Shown: positions 12,301 to 25,265 of the stretch, piece after piece
Layout: each line of letters opens with the position of its first letter
How positions within the stretch are numbered: the stretch's first letter is position 1
DNA from: Alisma plantago-aquatica
Taxonomy: Eukaryota; Streptophyta; Magnoliopsida; Alismatales; Alismataceae
DNA length: 64,000 nt
Reading direction: 5' to 3'
Assembly: GCA_963693085.1 (NCBI GenBank)
Contig: OY856409.1
Coordinates: 1,340,475,415 to 1,340,539,414, forward strand
Position numbers and translations under genes: made by a program
Notes under the pieces: model-generated
What the model was told of the DNA's origin: nothing
The model's database searches: none
Seen by the model: the letters and a program-made list of their open reading frames with translations, nothing else

Positions 12301-13654
12301 GTTAATGGTTGTTTGGTTAGCCAGCCTAGGCCTTGATGAAATGAAAGGATGGTTGTAGAACCTCAAATGCACTTCTTTGGAAAGGAAGGTGATGAAATCC
12401 TGACTAGAGTGGTTAAGGGTTTCTGAGGAATCGATCTTGAGGAATCGTGACATACAGGAAATCATGATTGAAAATCACCATACACTGTGGTACTACCAAG
12501 GTAATAAGTGACAGTAGTACTTTAGATGCCTAAGATAAAGTTGCATGTGGTATATGGCCATGCAAACTGAGGGAGAAGGACGAACACCAGTAACCCAGTG
12601 CATTATTATAAAGGATAAAGAGCCCCTAAAAGATAAAGGGAGTTCATCACTATGGATGTTGTAAGTCTCCCCTAGACCAAGGAAGGTCAAGATGCAATAT
12701 GGGTTATGGTAGATCGCATTACCTAGATGACATGAGAAAGAAAGAGTTCTGTCAAGGGACAGATCAGGTTGAACTACATATGAGAGAGATGGTTCAACTA
12801 CACCATGAAGCGAGTTCAAAAGTTCTTGAGTATGACCTAAAGGTTCACTTCCATAAGGTGGAAGTAGGTACATGAAGAACTCAATGCTAGTACCGTTTAT
12901 CACCCTTAACTAATGATTAGTGTGATCCAGACTAGAGGGTATGATGAGAGCATGTGTGCTTGCTTAGGGTGATATATAGAGACAGTACTTGTCCAATGAA
13001 AGATGTGATGATAACCACCATAGCCAGAATCAGGATTTAAAGAAGCTCTGTAAGAGAGGTTGTGTCGGTCACAACTTCAGTAAGGTGATGTTGGTGAAAG
13101 GACCACATGATTGTTAGAAAAGGACCACAATGTGTGTAGATGAAGTCACTTTGATCGTGCAATGGCTGAAAGGAGCCTAGAGATGATAGGATTCGTGAGA
13201 GGATGCAAAGTAGACTGACATGCATTTCACTGTGGGAGAATATGTGACATGAAAATCCAAACCCTCTAAGTTACAGCTAAGAGAGCTAAGTCCCCGATGC
13301 ATGGGTTCATTTGAGATGGATTGGTGGAGAAGGTTAAGTTTGACCTTACCCCTTAGGATAAAGTAATGTGTGATGAGTTTCAGGTGTCCAATTTAGAGCA
13401 CTATGTGATGTACCCAGACCATGTGCTAAACAATGAACCTAGTAAGCCCCAAGGGAGGCTGACATGGCCTGAGTCACCTGTTCAGTTGATAGACGCCAGA
13501 GTGAAAGAACTCAGAGAAAAGAATATGTGATGATAAAGGTTCTTTGGAAGCGCCATGAGTAAGGTAAAGCCACATAGGGGCCAATGATGGACATGGAAAA
13601 GTCTTATCCTGAATTGTTTATTTGCTTGATAAAATTTTGAGGACAAAATTCCTA
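9305..13654 (+). pseudogene. G3 gag-pol remnant (gypsy, chromovirus type)
   Basis: The 4.3-kb internal region has no long ORF. Pol can still be traced near the 3' end. At 12640-12760 the reading WEFITMDVVSLP, then TKEGQDAIWVMVDR matches the first part of the integrase core; at about 12890-12950 YHP...VIQT matches the end of the core. At 13378-13560 a reading beginning FQVSNLEHYV and ending KVLWKRHE matches the C-terminal domain and chromodomain. A weak RNase H-like segment lies near 12020-12100. Gag, protease and reverse transcriptase could not be placed with confidence. Stops and frameshifts are everywhere, so this is an old, dead copy; its domain order fits a plus-strand Ty3/gypsy element. 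Confidence 0.8.
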
Positions 13655-13668
13655 TAAGAGGGGAAGGA
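13655..13668 (+). other. G3 polypurine tract
   Basis: The purine run AAGAGGGGAAGGA lies immediately before the 3' LTR start, the expected place for plus-strand priming. Confidence 0.8.
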
Positions 13669-16600
13669 TGTTACAACCCCAATTTTTGGGTTCTTTTGGT
13701 GAGAAATGTAATTTCTCATAATAAGGATATTTGAACAAAGAACGATATAATTTGTTTGGAATAAATGGATTTCGTTTGCAATAGCCTTGATGATTGTGTT
13801 GTGGGCTTTATTGGCTATTAGGCCCAAATAACAAGAAAATTCAATTGGAAAATGAATAATTGAATATTTGAGAGAAGAAAAATGTGGAAACCTCTAGAAG
13901 GAAAATCCAAAGAGGGATTTCATGCCTCTTGGGTTCCTTGGGTTCCAAGGAGTCCAAAGTTTCCTAGAGAGTGCAATAAGAAAAGAAAAGATCAATTAAG
14001 TATTTCTTTATTAAGAAAGAAATTGAAAACAATGAAAAATGTGGAAAATAAATGGAAAGAAGTATAATGGAGTTATCCTTGGTAGAATTTCGTATCCCAA
14101 GGATTCCTAATATTAAATGGAATACCAATGAGGAAAATTAAAGAGAAATAAAGAGAAATCCTCAAAAATAGATATTTTAATGAGAAATAAACAAGATAAT
14201 GTGAAATAATGCATTTAGATGCATCTAGAAGGATAATAAGTATCCTTAAAAAGTAATTTCGAAATCCTGGAGTTTCTTGGGGTCCAAGGAGCCCCAATGA
14301 ATGAAGAGGAAACAGAAAATATCAAAAATGTCAAATAAGAAGATAATGTGAATATACAATTAATGACTTTTGTGTTATTATTAAAAAGGTGGTATTTTCT
14401 ATTAAAAGAAAAACATGATCTCGTGCCAAGGGGTTAAAGGCCAAGCATGAGGAGATTAAAAGAGGTAATTATCAGTTTTCCCTTTGTGAAAATAGATTCC
14501 TTAATAACCAAGGAATACTAATAAGCAAGGAATAGTTTGAGAGAGAGAAGTTATATCTCAAAAAAAGGAAAGTTCGATGACCAGTGAACTTGTTTTCCCC
14601 ATAGAGAGGCGTGTTGAGGTTGTGCTATATGTCCCTATAAAAGGCATGGATCCATAGCCTCGAGTGGAGGAGGGTCTCATGTATCTTCCATCTTCTCCAA
14701 ACCTTGCATCCTTCTTGGCCTGACCAACGGGGAAAAGCGCGACCTCTAGAGCAGCGAGGGGCTTCGGGAGGAGGGATGATGGAAGCTCGATGCTCCTATG
14801 ATGCCAGAGAGAAGCAGCACAACCCTGCGCAATGCAGCATGTGGCTGCAGGCCGACCGTGCTTGTAGGTCTGGTGGTCGTGAATCAGCTATCTTGGCTGT
14901 GGTTTGGTGGCATCCCAGGGTGCTCAGAGACACGTCGGAGGAAGAGGAACCGGCCATGGTGGCCGTCAGGTCCTGGAGAAGGTGGGGGGGAGCCGCACCA
15001 TAGCAGCTAGGGTTGTAGCCATAGGGCTACGCGAGGTGGAAGAAGGGCAAGGCACGTTGGACGGTTTTTCCCTCTACAGGCTAAAAGAGCCGATCTTTAA
15101 GTTGAGGGCATAACGGTCAATCGGTTATGTTTCCAAGCAAGGCGCGTTGCATGGGAGTTGACGATGTGGTGCTCCCTGATTGGCCAAAAAGGTAATTCCT
15201 TTATTAATTCATAATTAAATATTGGTAACTCCGATTAGGACAAGTAATATATGAAAATTGATCCTCAAAACGAGAGGAACACAAATAAATTATTGCTGAA
15301 GAATAATTTCTCTTTCTATTCAAAAAGTATATCAAGATGCTATCTTTAATAGTTTAATCAATGAAAAACCCTAACCTTTAATGATTAATGAATTAGAAAG
15401 GGGTTATGTGAGTGTTTAAAACAGATATTAACCTATTGTTAATAAAAAGGGCATATTAGATCTAAAAGGATGATCTTCATGTGTAACTTGAATAATTGAG
15501 AGTTCCATATGATTTAATGAACCTTGAACCCTAACTGTGGTAATTATGATCCTTAATGATTTTAATTGGTCAAATTCATGTAAAAAATAGAGATATGATG
15601 GTTCTGATCTATTTTGAGCATTAATGTTCCTAATTATGGATAAAAACCCTAAATGTAGTAATTAGGGTTTTCTCATGAATAAAGGGTAGTATTAATGGTA
15701 AATCGAGTTCATTTGTGATTAGACCATAATGAACTTTGAATTGGTGATAAATGCGTATAATAATCTTGTCATGGATTAAAAGGATAAAAATAGTAGCTTT
15801 AACATAAAAGAGGCTTTATGAACTTAATTAATGGTTAATGGTGCCTTTAATCCAAAAATAGGGTTATATGTTGTTAAGATAACCTTAATATTGAAGAATA
15901 GATGAGATAATTAGGGTTTATGAGTAATGGCATAAAATTAGGGTTTAATATGGTAAAAGGTGAAGGGAAACCCTAATTGCAAACAAAACCCTAAAATGGA
16001 TACGGAAACCCTAGGAAGCAATTTCAAGTTGAATTGAAAGAATCTTGATAAAGTGTGTAGTAAATAGAGTACATGTGTTTTTCAGGATTCTTGATTGTGT
16101 GGTTGAACTACTTGCTTGGATGGCTTTCTTGGTTGGAATTGATATTAGCTTGAGAAATCTACTGAACAGGTATGTGGTTACGCTTATGAATAATTGCTTT
16201 AGTTTCATGGAGATTTCCAAATGTTTTATCATTTGCTTGAAAAATAACTATTGGATGTCTATTTATTTCATACAACTATAAAGTGACTATGATTATCACC
16301 ATAAATATACATATAACTGGCTAGATCCAGGTCCACCTCTGTTGTTTTGAAAAGGCTAAAAAGGGGTAATCCTAGAGCAAGGTCTAGGTTACCGTGAGTT
16401 AGAAATTGGGCTACCAACGTGTAGTGCCATGAGACTCTTTAGCACACCATGAGTTAAGGAGTGGTGTACCTATGGGTAGTGCCATGTGACTCAACCCTAG
16501 AAACTAGTTCACTTGATAGGTGGATCATGAGGGGTTTAATGGGGATCTACCATAAGGAAGGTAGTATCCAGGTCCACTACAGGGACAACACATAGGATAG

Positions 16601-17039
16601 GGTACTCATGGATCGCGGAGTTATATTTAAACTGTAATCTTGGTTGTTAAATGATTAATTGAATGCATACGTTGTTGACATATTTGCATGATTATTGTTT
16701 TGCCCCACATACTAGCTTTATGCTGACCGACGTTTTATTTGTCGGTGTTTTAGGTACAAAGATAAAAGGACAAACAGTAAATCGTCATATTGTGAAATAC
16801 ATGAATTAAAATACAAGGAGGATTAGTTAGATTAGTTCCGGTGCGGATAGAGGTTTAGAAATCCAATCTTTCAAAAAGGTATGAAAAAGTGTATTTTCTT
16901 ACAACTTTCCAGTTTAGTCTGATAAAATTTAATAATTGTTCTTGGTTAATTGTCGAACCTTTGATCCGGAAATTATGTGTGCGGCTTTGACCTCTCGGTC
17001 TCCCTTGATTGGGGGTTACCGGAAGGTGGGGTTGTAACA
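13669..17039 (+). mobile_element. G3 gypsy 3' LTR (3,371 bp)
   Basis: It begins TGTTACAACCCC and ends GGGGTTGTAACA, a perfect 12-bp terminal inverted repeat. It is uninterrupted and is the reference for the broken 5' LTR. Around 14690-15060 there is a GC-rich block just after a TATA box, where overlapping ORFs up to 99 codons arise; these have no recognisable domain and sit in the presumed transcript leader. The downstream flank is GTGAA (17040-17044); the partner duplication is outside the window. G3 inserted into the leader of copia C1. Confidence 0.92.
14636..14644 (+). promoter_or_regulatory. TATA box of G3 3' LTR
   Basis: TATAAAAGG followed within 60 bp by a GC-rich leader. This is the best promoter match in the LTR and sits where the other gypsy LTRs here carry theirs. 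Confidence 0.6.
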
Positions 17040-17474
17040 GTGAAGGATGAATATGTGGGTCTGCCCTAGTAGGGTGCATATTCATCTTGTTGGCTTTGGG
17101 TCGGACATAACAAGGTGACCTGGATAGGATCTAGCACCTTGAGGCATGGAGGTGATCATGGAAAGGAGTTTCACATGACATATTTCAAGAGTTGCATATG
17201 ATGCCATTGGAAAAAGTTTCCTACCTAGAAGATCTAAGTTGTGGGTGACAACCCTAGCTGGTCCATGACTTAGAGGATTTTTGGATCTTGACCCACTAGG
17301 AGATTGTTCGCTACAATCTTTTGAATTGATGGTGAGGGCTATCAATTTGAACAAAAATAGTGGGATTGATAATTAATTCAAGTCCTAATTATATTTTCAA
17401 CTTTTTCAAATCAATCAAATAAGTCAAAATTGAGTTTTACACTAAAATTGAATATATTTCATTTTGTAGTTCAA
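17040..17474 (+). mobile_element. C1 copia leader segment
   Basis: Untranslated sequence between the G3 insertion and the C1 gag start. It has no ORF of note. It ends TTTTGTAG just before the gag ATG, which could be a splice acceptor, but that is only a resemblance. The C1 primer site and 5' LTR are not next to it, so they must lie left of the G3 insertion, outside the window. Confidence 0.6.
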
Positions 17475-18324
17475 ATGACAACAAATAACAATCGCTTTTT
17501 GTTGTGATCGGTCCTTGAAAAGGACAAGCTGAATGGGGCAAACTTCCACGATTGGTTTAGGACATTGAGAATTGTTCTCACTCAAGAGCAAAAGCTCTAT
17601 GTACTAGATACTCCAATTCCAAAGGAACCTGCTCCTACAGCACCAAAGGTAGAAAGGGATGCTTACTAGAAGCATTCTGATGATGCCATTGATGAAAAGT
17701 GCTTGATGTTGTGCTCCATGAACCACGAGTTGTAGAGACAACATGAGAACATTGGTGTCATAGAGATGATTCAGCATCTCAAGAACATGTATGAAGATCA
17801 AGCACGACAAGAGAGATATGATGTCTCCAAGGCACTGTTCAAGTGCGTCATGATAGAAGGAGATCTAGTTGGTCCTCACACACTCAAGATGATTGGGTAT
17901 GTGGAGAACCTGACGAGACTGAGATTTCCCCTGAGCCAAGAGTTGGCTACTGACGTGATATTGCAATCATTGCCAGAATCCTACAGTCAGTTTGTGATGA
18001 ACTACAACATAAACAACTTTGACAAGCCGTTGACAGAGTTATTGGGCATGTTGAGGACAGACGAGACACAGATGAAGAAGGACAAGCCTAAGTCTATGAT
18101 GATGATCAGCAGTAAGAAAGGCAAGTCCAAGCACAAGGGAAAAGCTAACAAGGGTTTTAATGCAAGCCAGGAGCCCAAGGCGTCTTCAGCTCTCAAGTAA
18201 AAGGAGGCATGACCAAGAGAGGCAATTGCCACCATTTTCAAAAGCCAGGACATTGGAAAAAGGATTTGTCCACTCTATCTGGAAGAACTAAAGAAGAAGG
18301 AGGCGACAGACGTCTCCACCTGAA
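17475..18324 (+). pseudogene. C1 copia gag pseudogene
   Basis: From the ATG at 17475 the frame reads a copia-type Gag (UBN2/Retrotran_gag class): LNGANFHDWFRTLRIVL, later MIQHLKNMYEDQARQERY and LPESYSQFVMNYN. Stops interrupt it at 17505, about 17667 and about 17731; the longest open part is 17766-18200. After a frame change the nucleocapsid knuckle reads CHHFQKPGHW, with the second cysteine of CX2C replaced, so zinc binding is lost. Gag normally forms the virus-like particle. This copy cannot make an intact one. Confidence 0.85.
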
Positions 18325-20660
18325 GGTGTCATGAAATAAACTTGTAACATTTTGAGGTATATGATACCAAGATATAAAATGTAACACACTCAATAAATGG
18401 GGCAAGTGTTTCCGCCATAGATAGGAGTACTTTAGTTTATTTTCAGCCTTGAAGGCATGTAATAGAGTTATGAATTTCTATTTTATATTTTCTAATGGAT
18501 AGAAACACATTATTTTTGCATATTGTATGACAATGATGGCAATTAATAAAGTTGATGTTTCAATCTATGTGGCAATGCCTTGTCCATCTTGTGGTACTTG
18601 GTATGCATAAGATAAAATGATACCTAAAAGTTATTGATAACTCAAACAATCAAATTAGCATAAATCATGAGAAGTTCATTTCTAGTTTCCATATGATGGA
18701 TAATCTAGACCCTTTTGGTTAGAGAACCAATAAGAGACATGAATCTCTTAGACATGATAAATTAATCTTCACCAATGGTAGTGGGAGAATGATTATCCTA
18801 TTAGGTATAATACATGTGATGTATTTACATACCTATTGGAGCTAATGCTGATACTTCAAATGGTGTTTAGAGAAATACCAATATGAATATCTTGAAGTGT
18901 TCAAGAATATCATAGATGAAGTATGAATTTGGTAAAGTGTTAATTCTTGATGAGATTAATGAATGAAATACTCAGACCAAATGTTTGAGAACCTTATGAG
19001 TGATTATGATAGCGTATCATAGTGAACTCATGATTAAGGCATGGTGATGTATAAATCAATAAGGAGTCATACTCGAAGGAGTTAGAGGATGATTATAAAA
19101 TAACTAATTTCTTCTTAATAAAGAATACCCCACACTAATAAAGGACATTAAGAATCACAAGGAGTTGTGAGTTCTTATATCCTTGACAGATACACCTCAA
19201 TTATCCATGTGATGAGTTGGTCATGAGATGAGTCAACTATCTAGATGAATATGAGGAAACGGATTTTGAGTTATGGTTTATGACCATTACATCCTAAATG
19301 ACTTCCATGTGAACCATGAGGTATGACCTTGATGGTAGCACCCATTGGGATAAAATCCATAAGTGCAAATAAGTCTTAAGTGTTAAGACACATGGATAAC
19401 ATCTTGAGAAGGATGATGCTTGTTAATTGCAACTTAATGACTAAGACATTTGGCATACAGATACTAAAACTTCATTCCTATAAGGAATAAAACAAGGATG
19501 TGTACGTGACACAACCTATAAGGTTTATGAATCCATTAATGCAAATGAAGTCTATAAGTTACAATGGACTAATCAATATGATTGATTAAGTACAAGCAAC
19601 TCAGAGCTGGATCTTTACTTTGATAATATAGTCAAAGGGTTTCACTAATATCTCAAAGATAAGGAGAGATCTGTGATTTAGTGGGAGTGTATTCACATTC
19701 CACATGTTGATGTGAAATGGAAATGTTCAAAAATGGAAATCCAAAGTGGAAATTATCTTTAAGGAAGATAGAGACGTTTCCTATGTAATAGGAATAGAGA
19801 TCTATAGAGATAGTTCTTGAAAACCTCTTGACTTGAAAAGAGAGAGCATACATTGGCAATCTATATTGAAGAGTTCAATATGCATAGATTTAGTGGGAAA
19901 AAACTTGTCCATGTTACATGGAGTTGGTATCCTGAGGCCAAGTGTCCAATTCTTATAAAGAATGGGAACACTAAGAATAGATATGGATCTATCATGTATG
20001 TAATCATCCCATTATCTTGCATGTATGGACATGGAAAGAACAAAATGCATTTATCATCTTATATGTAGGACATAACAATATGATATGCTCATCTTGATAA
20101 CTCGTATGTCGAACATGACGAGTGGATGTATGTCTAGTTCCAGTAAGGGTTACTGGAATACCAATAGAACTTGAGAAGTACTTGAGAAGTACTAGTTCTA
20201 TGGAAATAAGGAAGGGTTCACTGTAAAGAGTTACACTGATGCGAACTTCCGAAAAGGACAGAAAATTAATTGCAAAATATATATGGGATATATAAAAGTG
20301 AATGTTTGTTGATAATTGGAAACATTCCAATAAAGTCATTTAAAAGGAAAAATTGAGTATCAGTGTGTTAGAGAACAAAAGTGGATACTATATGGATCTG
20401 GAAGTTCATGAGATGAACTTATAGTTATTCCGGTCATTGATCATGCAATGTGACTAAAGGATAGCAAAGGAATACTAGATCACATATTACGGCAACTCCA
20501 TCCCATACGTGTGACGTACAATGAAGAGATGAAAGAGATGTAGTTAATACTGACTTTGGCAAGGTGTTGCCATGACTCACTGTGTTAGCATTAGAGCAAA
20601 GTGACATGTGGGACATGTTTCAAGATCACTATGAATATGATTCAAGGGTGATTGGATCGC
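18325..20660 (+). pseudogene. C1 copia pol remnant
   Basis: Highly decayed. Readable pieces are reverse transcriptase near 19500-19640 (MTQP, then VYKLQW and LYFDNIVKGF), a short match to the region after the catalytic site near 19850-19940, and an RNase H start (SYTDANFRKGQ) near 20222-20256. The piece at 20390-20440 is alike in C1 and in the reverse fragment at 48604-49179. No recognisable integrase was found in 18400-19400. Order and strand fit a plus-strand Ty1/copia element. Confidence 0.7.
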
Positions 20661-20676
20661 AGTGCAAGTGGGAGTC
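20661..20676 (+). other. C1 polypurine tract
   Basis: AGTGCAAGTGGGAGTC directly before TGTTGG of the LTR. The same tract, reverse-complemented, abuts the LTR at 48604, which confirms the family relation. Confidence 0.8.
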
Positions 20677-22900
20677 TGTTGGTATGTATGCCCTGAGAGC
20701 CAATCATGGGATGATTGGTGGTATACATTAAGATTGATTTGATAAACATCAAAGGCAAGCTTCCAATTCTTTCTGGTTCAGTCATATGAGATAGTGATAG
20801 AACATATTGAATGTCTAGAGAATGACAGAACTCAATGACGTATGTCTTTAGGTTCAGCACCTGAACGATGAGATCACATGGATACTAAGAGTTTGTACAT
20901 TCTTATTATGTCCCTAGTCGGATGTCATTATGTAAGGTAGATCGACAACAATGACACACAAGACTAGATTGTGGTGTTGGTTGATGACAAAATCTCATTA
21001 GTCATGATATGGAGATATCAAACCAAACACATAGGTACTTGTTAGAGAACAAGTGTACCGGACAGACCCACTGTGAGTTTGACACATGGAACCATGACAT
21101 GGTAGTCACAGTCAGTTCTCACAGTGATGGTGGTGAGTGTGATTCTTTGACCTGAAATCACTACACTCAACACATGTCATTGGGTACACTTTGACATCAT
21201 CAAATGCAGTCCTGAAACATGGGTTGTTATAAAGGTGATGATTGGGTGGCTTTGACACATGGGGCTTTTGAGGGGTGACTGATAGATATGGGATTTGTCC
21301 CTCCTGAGGGAGTTTGATATCCATGGCCACTTGATGAGTAGGATTTAGATAGGCATGCGCATGCATATGTGAATCAGTATGTGATATTGATGTCATACAT
21401 ATCTCCTCCAATCTACTCTGAGATCAAGAAAGTGAATGAATGTTGACAAGATGACTGTTCCACGCCTTGAGTTCATTCGGGATATCAGTGACAAAGGAAT
21501 TATACATTCGTTGTAACACCATTCACAGATTGTAGGATTGAAAGTTGTTCTCCAACTTTATATTTCACTTGGGTAGCATTGATGTGCGACTAGGCACTGC
21601 TCTTTGCTTGTGAAGTCATAAGTGTTATGGACTTTCACTGCCAATGTGAAATGGACCAGCAGGGTCACACACATAGGATTTAACCTGGGAGAGGAGTTTA
21701 TCCACAAATCATGTTTAGATTGATTACTAAAGGAGTTTAGTAGTTCAATTAAACACTCAATCAATTGATAGCCCAATATCATAGTGTTCAAGGTGTTGGA
21801 CCGATTGATCGGAGTATCAGATTGATTGAAATTGTGGTTGACTAATTTGCACAAGTCTGCTGTTCCAACCGATCGACTCATGAGATGAACTGATCGGCTC
21901 AGGTTGGTGAACCGATCAGCTCAACTGGTGAGACGATCGACTCATGTATCAATGAATCGATCGGCTCAATTGTTGAACCGGTCGGCTCATGTGACCAACG
22001 AAGATCATTTGGAAAGTCGATTTTGCAAATACAATTTGTTTCACTTGTACAAATTTGACTTGGACAAGGATTAATATTTGATTAATTGGAGACAAATTTG
22101 AAAGTCAATTTGAGTTGGACCAGGACCACGAACCGATCGGCTCATGTGATGAATCGATCGGCTCAGGTGTCCCAAACGATCGGTTCAGGTTGAAATGATC
22201 GGTTTAGGTCACCAAACGATCGTTTCAGGGTTGAAACAATCGGTTCAGCTGGCGCAAGTTGCTTGTTTTGTGGAAAATCTCGAACCCTTCTACTCCTGCT
22301 TTAATCCCACATTTCCCAGGATAGAGAACCCTATCCCATGACCCTCCTATATATAGGGGTATTGGGGGCTTCTCTGGTGAACATATCAGTGCACCGGTTG
22401 CTCTACAAAGTTGTCATTCTCTCTGGTTTTGGTAATCGAGAGAGAGCCCGAGCAAGTGCTACCCAATAAGGGAGGCACAACAAGGGAAAGACAACTGTAG
22501 AAAAGCAACTGGTTGCAGGAGAGTGTGTTGGTGAATAGTACGCCAACAGGCGGGTACAACTCCTTCTGATTCCTTGTGGGACAAGGAGATCGGAGTTCCA
22601 GGTGGTCCGTGTGGACTACTACAAAGGCGGGAGTCTTTTGCTGCTCAGAGGATAGTTGTCAATCCTGACAGTCCTGATGAGACCAAGAGGCGACCAGGAG
22701 CTGCACAGACACCGTCCAAGACCGGAGGTGAAGACCGCGCAAGCCGTGAGGTATAGTCACCGAGCAAGCCTCGAGACAAGGTACGCCTACACAAACCATC
22801 CTTCCTATTGTATAGATGTTGACGCGTTTCTTTTGTTCTGGGTTTGGGAGGAGAAAATTTTTGTTTCCGCTGCCTTCTCTGTCTCCCCTGAAACCCAAAA
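20677..22900 (+). mobile_element. C1 copia 3' LTR
   Basis: It starts TGTTGGTATGTATGCCC and ends near AAACCCAAAA (the end is approximate because the terminal CA is mutated). It is about 2.22 kb and collinear with the solo LTR at 2942-5179. It carries palindromic CCGATCGG-type motifs at 21865-21995 and 22130-22250 and a TATA box at 22348-22357. Its right edge abuts the middle of the CACTA transposase reading frame, showing that C1 inserted into that gene. Confidence 0.88.
22348..22357 (+). promoter_or_regulatory. TATA box of C1 3' LTR
   Basis: TATATATAGG after CCCTCC, identical to the motif in the solo copia LTR and at the same relative place. Confidence 0.6.
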
Positions 22901-24996
22901 AATACATATACAAATAGCACAGGGTAACGTCCACATCTCTTTGCAACTTATCAAGATTATCATGATAAATAACTTTGATGCATAGAGTGTTCAAGAAGAA
23001 ACAAAGCCTAGTGATTGCAAACCTTACATGCTTCTACAGTATAGATCGAATAGCCATGGGAAATATTTGTTGCATTAGAGTGTGACAATCATGAAATTTT
23101 AACATCTATCATCTTTAGATCATTCATTGATACTAATATACGGATTTCGAAAGAGTATCTTTGTGGTACCTCAAAATATAGCAAGCATTCATAGAAAGTT
23201 ATCTTCTCCTATTATGACAAGGTGTAATAGGCAGGAGGTAAATATGTGTGGTTCTCTCTATTAACTTTTATTATTAATTCTTTCTTTATACCCATTTTAG
23301 GTTGGTACATTCTAGATTTGATTCCATCTTCAGTCTTACCTCATGTATTCAATAGAGTACCAATGACTTTATTACAATATTTTTTCTCAATATGCATGAC
23401 ATCGATACAATGCCTAAATGTCAAAGAACTCCAATAAGGAAGATCTCAAAACATTGACCTCTTCTTGAATGTATATTTTTCATGTGTGGGAATATTACAT
23501 TATGATATCTTAACAAATGCAATGACAATGTCTTTTACTCTTTCATATAAATCCTCCCCTGATATAGGTTTAGGAGAACATCATTCATTAATTGGGCCAT
23601 TGAACACTTTATGCAACCTTTGGTAAGTATGCACTTTTTGAAAAACCCACTGAAAACCATCGATAACCAAGATATACAATCTTTTTTCCATATTTTAGTC
23701 ATATTGAATTAGTGTTTTCCTCACATTTAAGGCATGCTTTGGATCCTTTTATGTTTTATCCCGAAGATTCCCATACGCTGGAAAGTCATTAATAGTGCAA
23801 AACAATATAACATACAACAAAATGTCTCTCTATGCAAAGGTCATCACATCTTCACTAGAGTTTCTTTAATTCGTCAATTTGAGGTTCAAGAAAAATATCA
23901 ATATCAAGGCAAGGTTTGTTGGGTCCCAATATCAACAACCACATCATGGTGTACTTATTTTTCATACAGAACCAGGGAGGAAGATTGTATATAACAATCA
24001 TAAGAGTCCAAATACTATGTTGGATGATTAATGTTGTGTATGGATTCATCATATAGATACAAAGCCTAGGTCGAAAATTCCTAACTTCACCAATTCAGGG
24101 TACCATAAATCAATCGTATTCCATTGTGGAAAATTAGATAAATGTTGTAGGATCCCATCCCTATTTTTCTTTACCTATACATGCCCAGAGAAATTATGCA
24201 GATATATAATTTTGTCAAACAAACATTCAAACTGTGGTTTATAGGTAGAGACCACATCACCTTGGTAGGAGAATCAGTTATGACCTTACCTGAAGTCATC
24301 ATTTTGTACCTTGACGCCCATCATTTTAGACCATATTTCAAATTGATGGTCCTTTTGAAATAATATAGGCTCATCCAACATGCATCTATATTCTTAGCCC
24401 CCATTCCCATTTGAGACAAAAATAATTGTTTTGTACGTTGAGATGCAAGCTCATTGCCTTCACATAGAATTTCTTTCAATAAAGACAGCAGAGACGTGAA
24501 GCTTTTGTGACCACTTACTACAAGCCTTCAGAGTATACAATTTGAACCCATTACTTAGGTTCATAAATTTAGTACAACCTAAGTATAATGGTCTCTTAGC
24601 ATTATGCACAATATTTATAAATAAGGAAGGTGGATCAATAAGATTATCCACAGCTATCTAGAATCATATCAACCATATATATCAGATTCAATTCATTCAA
24701 ATCAACGTCGTTGACAATTTCTTCTTCAACACAAGTACCACTATCAACATCTACTGATCTCATAGTAGGAATCTCTCCATGCCAATATTATTCTGTATAT
24801 CCTTGTACAATCTTGTTGCACATGACATAACTTTTGTTTCCATCAATAGTGCCAACTTTCAAGTTGTTATTACATTTCCTATAATGACAATAGAACCTAT
24901 ATCTACATCCTTTCCTATGTTCCTCAGCAAATCTTATAAAATGATCAAGACCAATAAAAAAACTACAGAGTTCAGCAATTTGGAATGAACATCCAT
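22901..24996 (-). pseudogene. CACTA (En/Spm) TNP2-type transposase pseudogene
   Basis: Reading leftward, the minus strand gives the order of a plant TNP2 protein. An N-terminal associated domain comes first (IRFAEEHRKG...YCHYRKC...MCNKIVQGYTE, about 24945-24790). PLYLGCTKFMNL follows at about 24595-24567, then YNLPPWFCMKNKY near 23990-23940, INDFPAYGNL near 23800-23764 and KYGKKIVYLGYRWF near 23695-23653. Then come RHCIDVMHIEKN and LPPAYYTLS near 23420-23220, and LDKLQRDVDVTLCYLYMYF ending at 22903. TNP2 is the transposase that binds CACTA ends and moves the element. Several stops and frameshifts break the frame. The C-terminal part is missing because copia C1 inserted at about 22900. The suggested start is the ATG at 24996. 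Confidence 0.88.
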
Positions 24997-25087
24997 GATC
25001 AATCTATTCTATGATCATAGGAAAATCAAGTAATACTTTGATAAGGTGTTAGATACATAAATTTTTAAATAAAATATGATTGAATTG

Positions 25088-25265
25088 AATTAGGGTTTAG
25101 CGTTTAGGGTTTAGCTTTTAGGGTTTAGGGTTTGGGGTTACAATCTAGAGATTAGGGTTTAGAGATTATGGTTTAGGGTTTAGGTTTTAGGGTTTCTAGG
25201 CAAACAAACTATAGAGAATAGAGTTTAGACATACGTATTAGCATTTAGAGATTAGGGTTTAGTAA
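25088..25265. repeat. Telomere-like TTTAGGG repeats
   Basis: About fifteen perfect or near-perfect copies of TTTAGGG, the usual plant telomere unit, are mixed with variants such as GAGATTAGGG. They lie about 90-270 bp upstream of the suggested transposase start, so on the coding strand they read as repeated AAACCCTA boxes. They could be a relic of telomere-type repair or a promoter feature of the CACTA element. Confidence 0.8.

Noticed and set aside
14704..15003. 99-codon ORF after a TATA box
   Set aside because: It is in the LTR leader of G3, with three overlapping frames open because of GC-rich composition.
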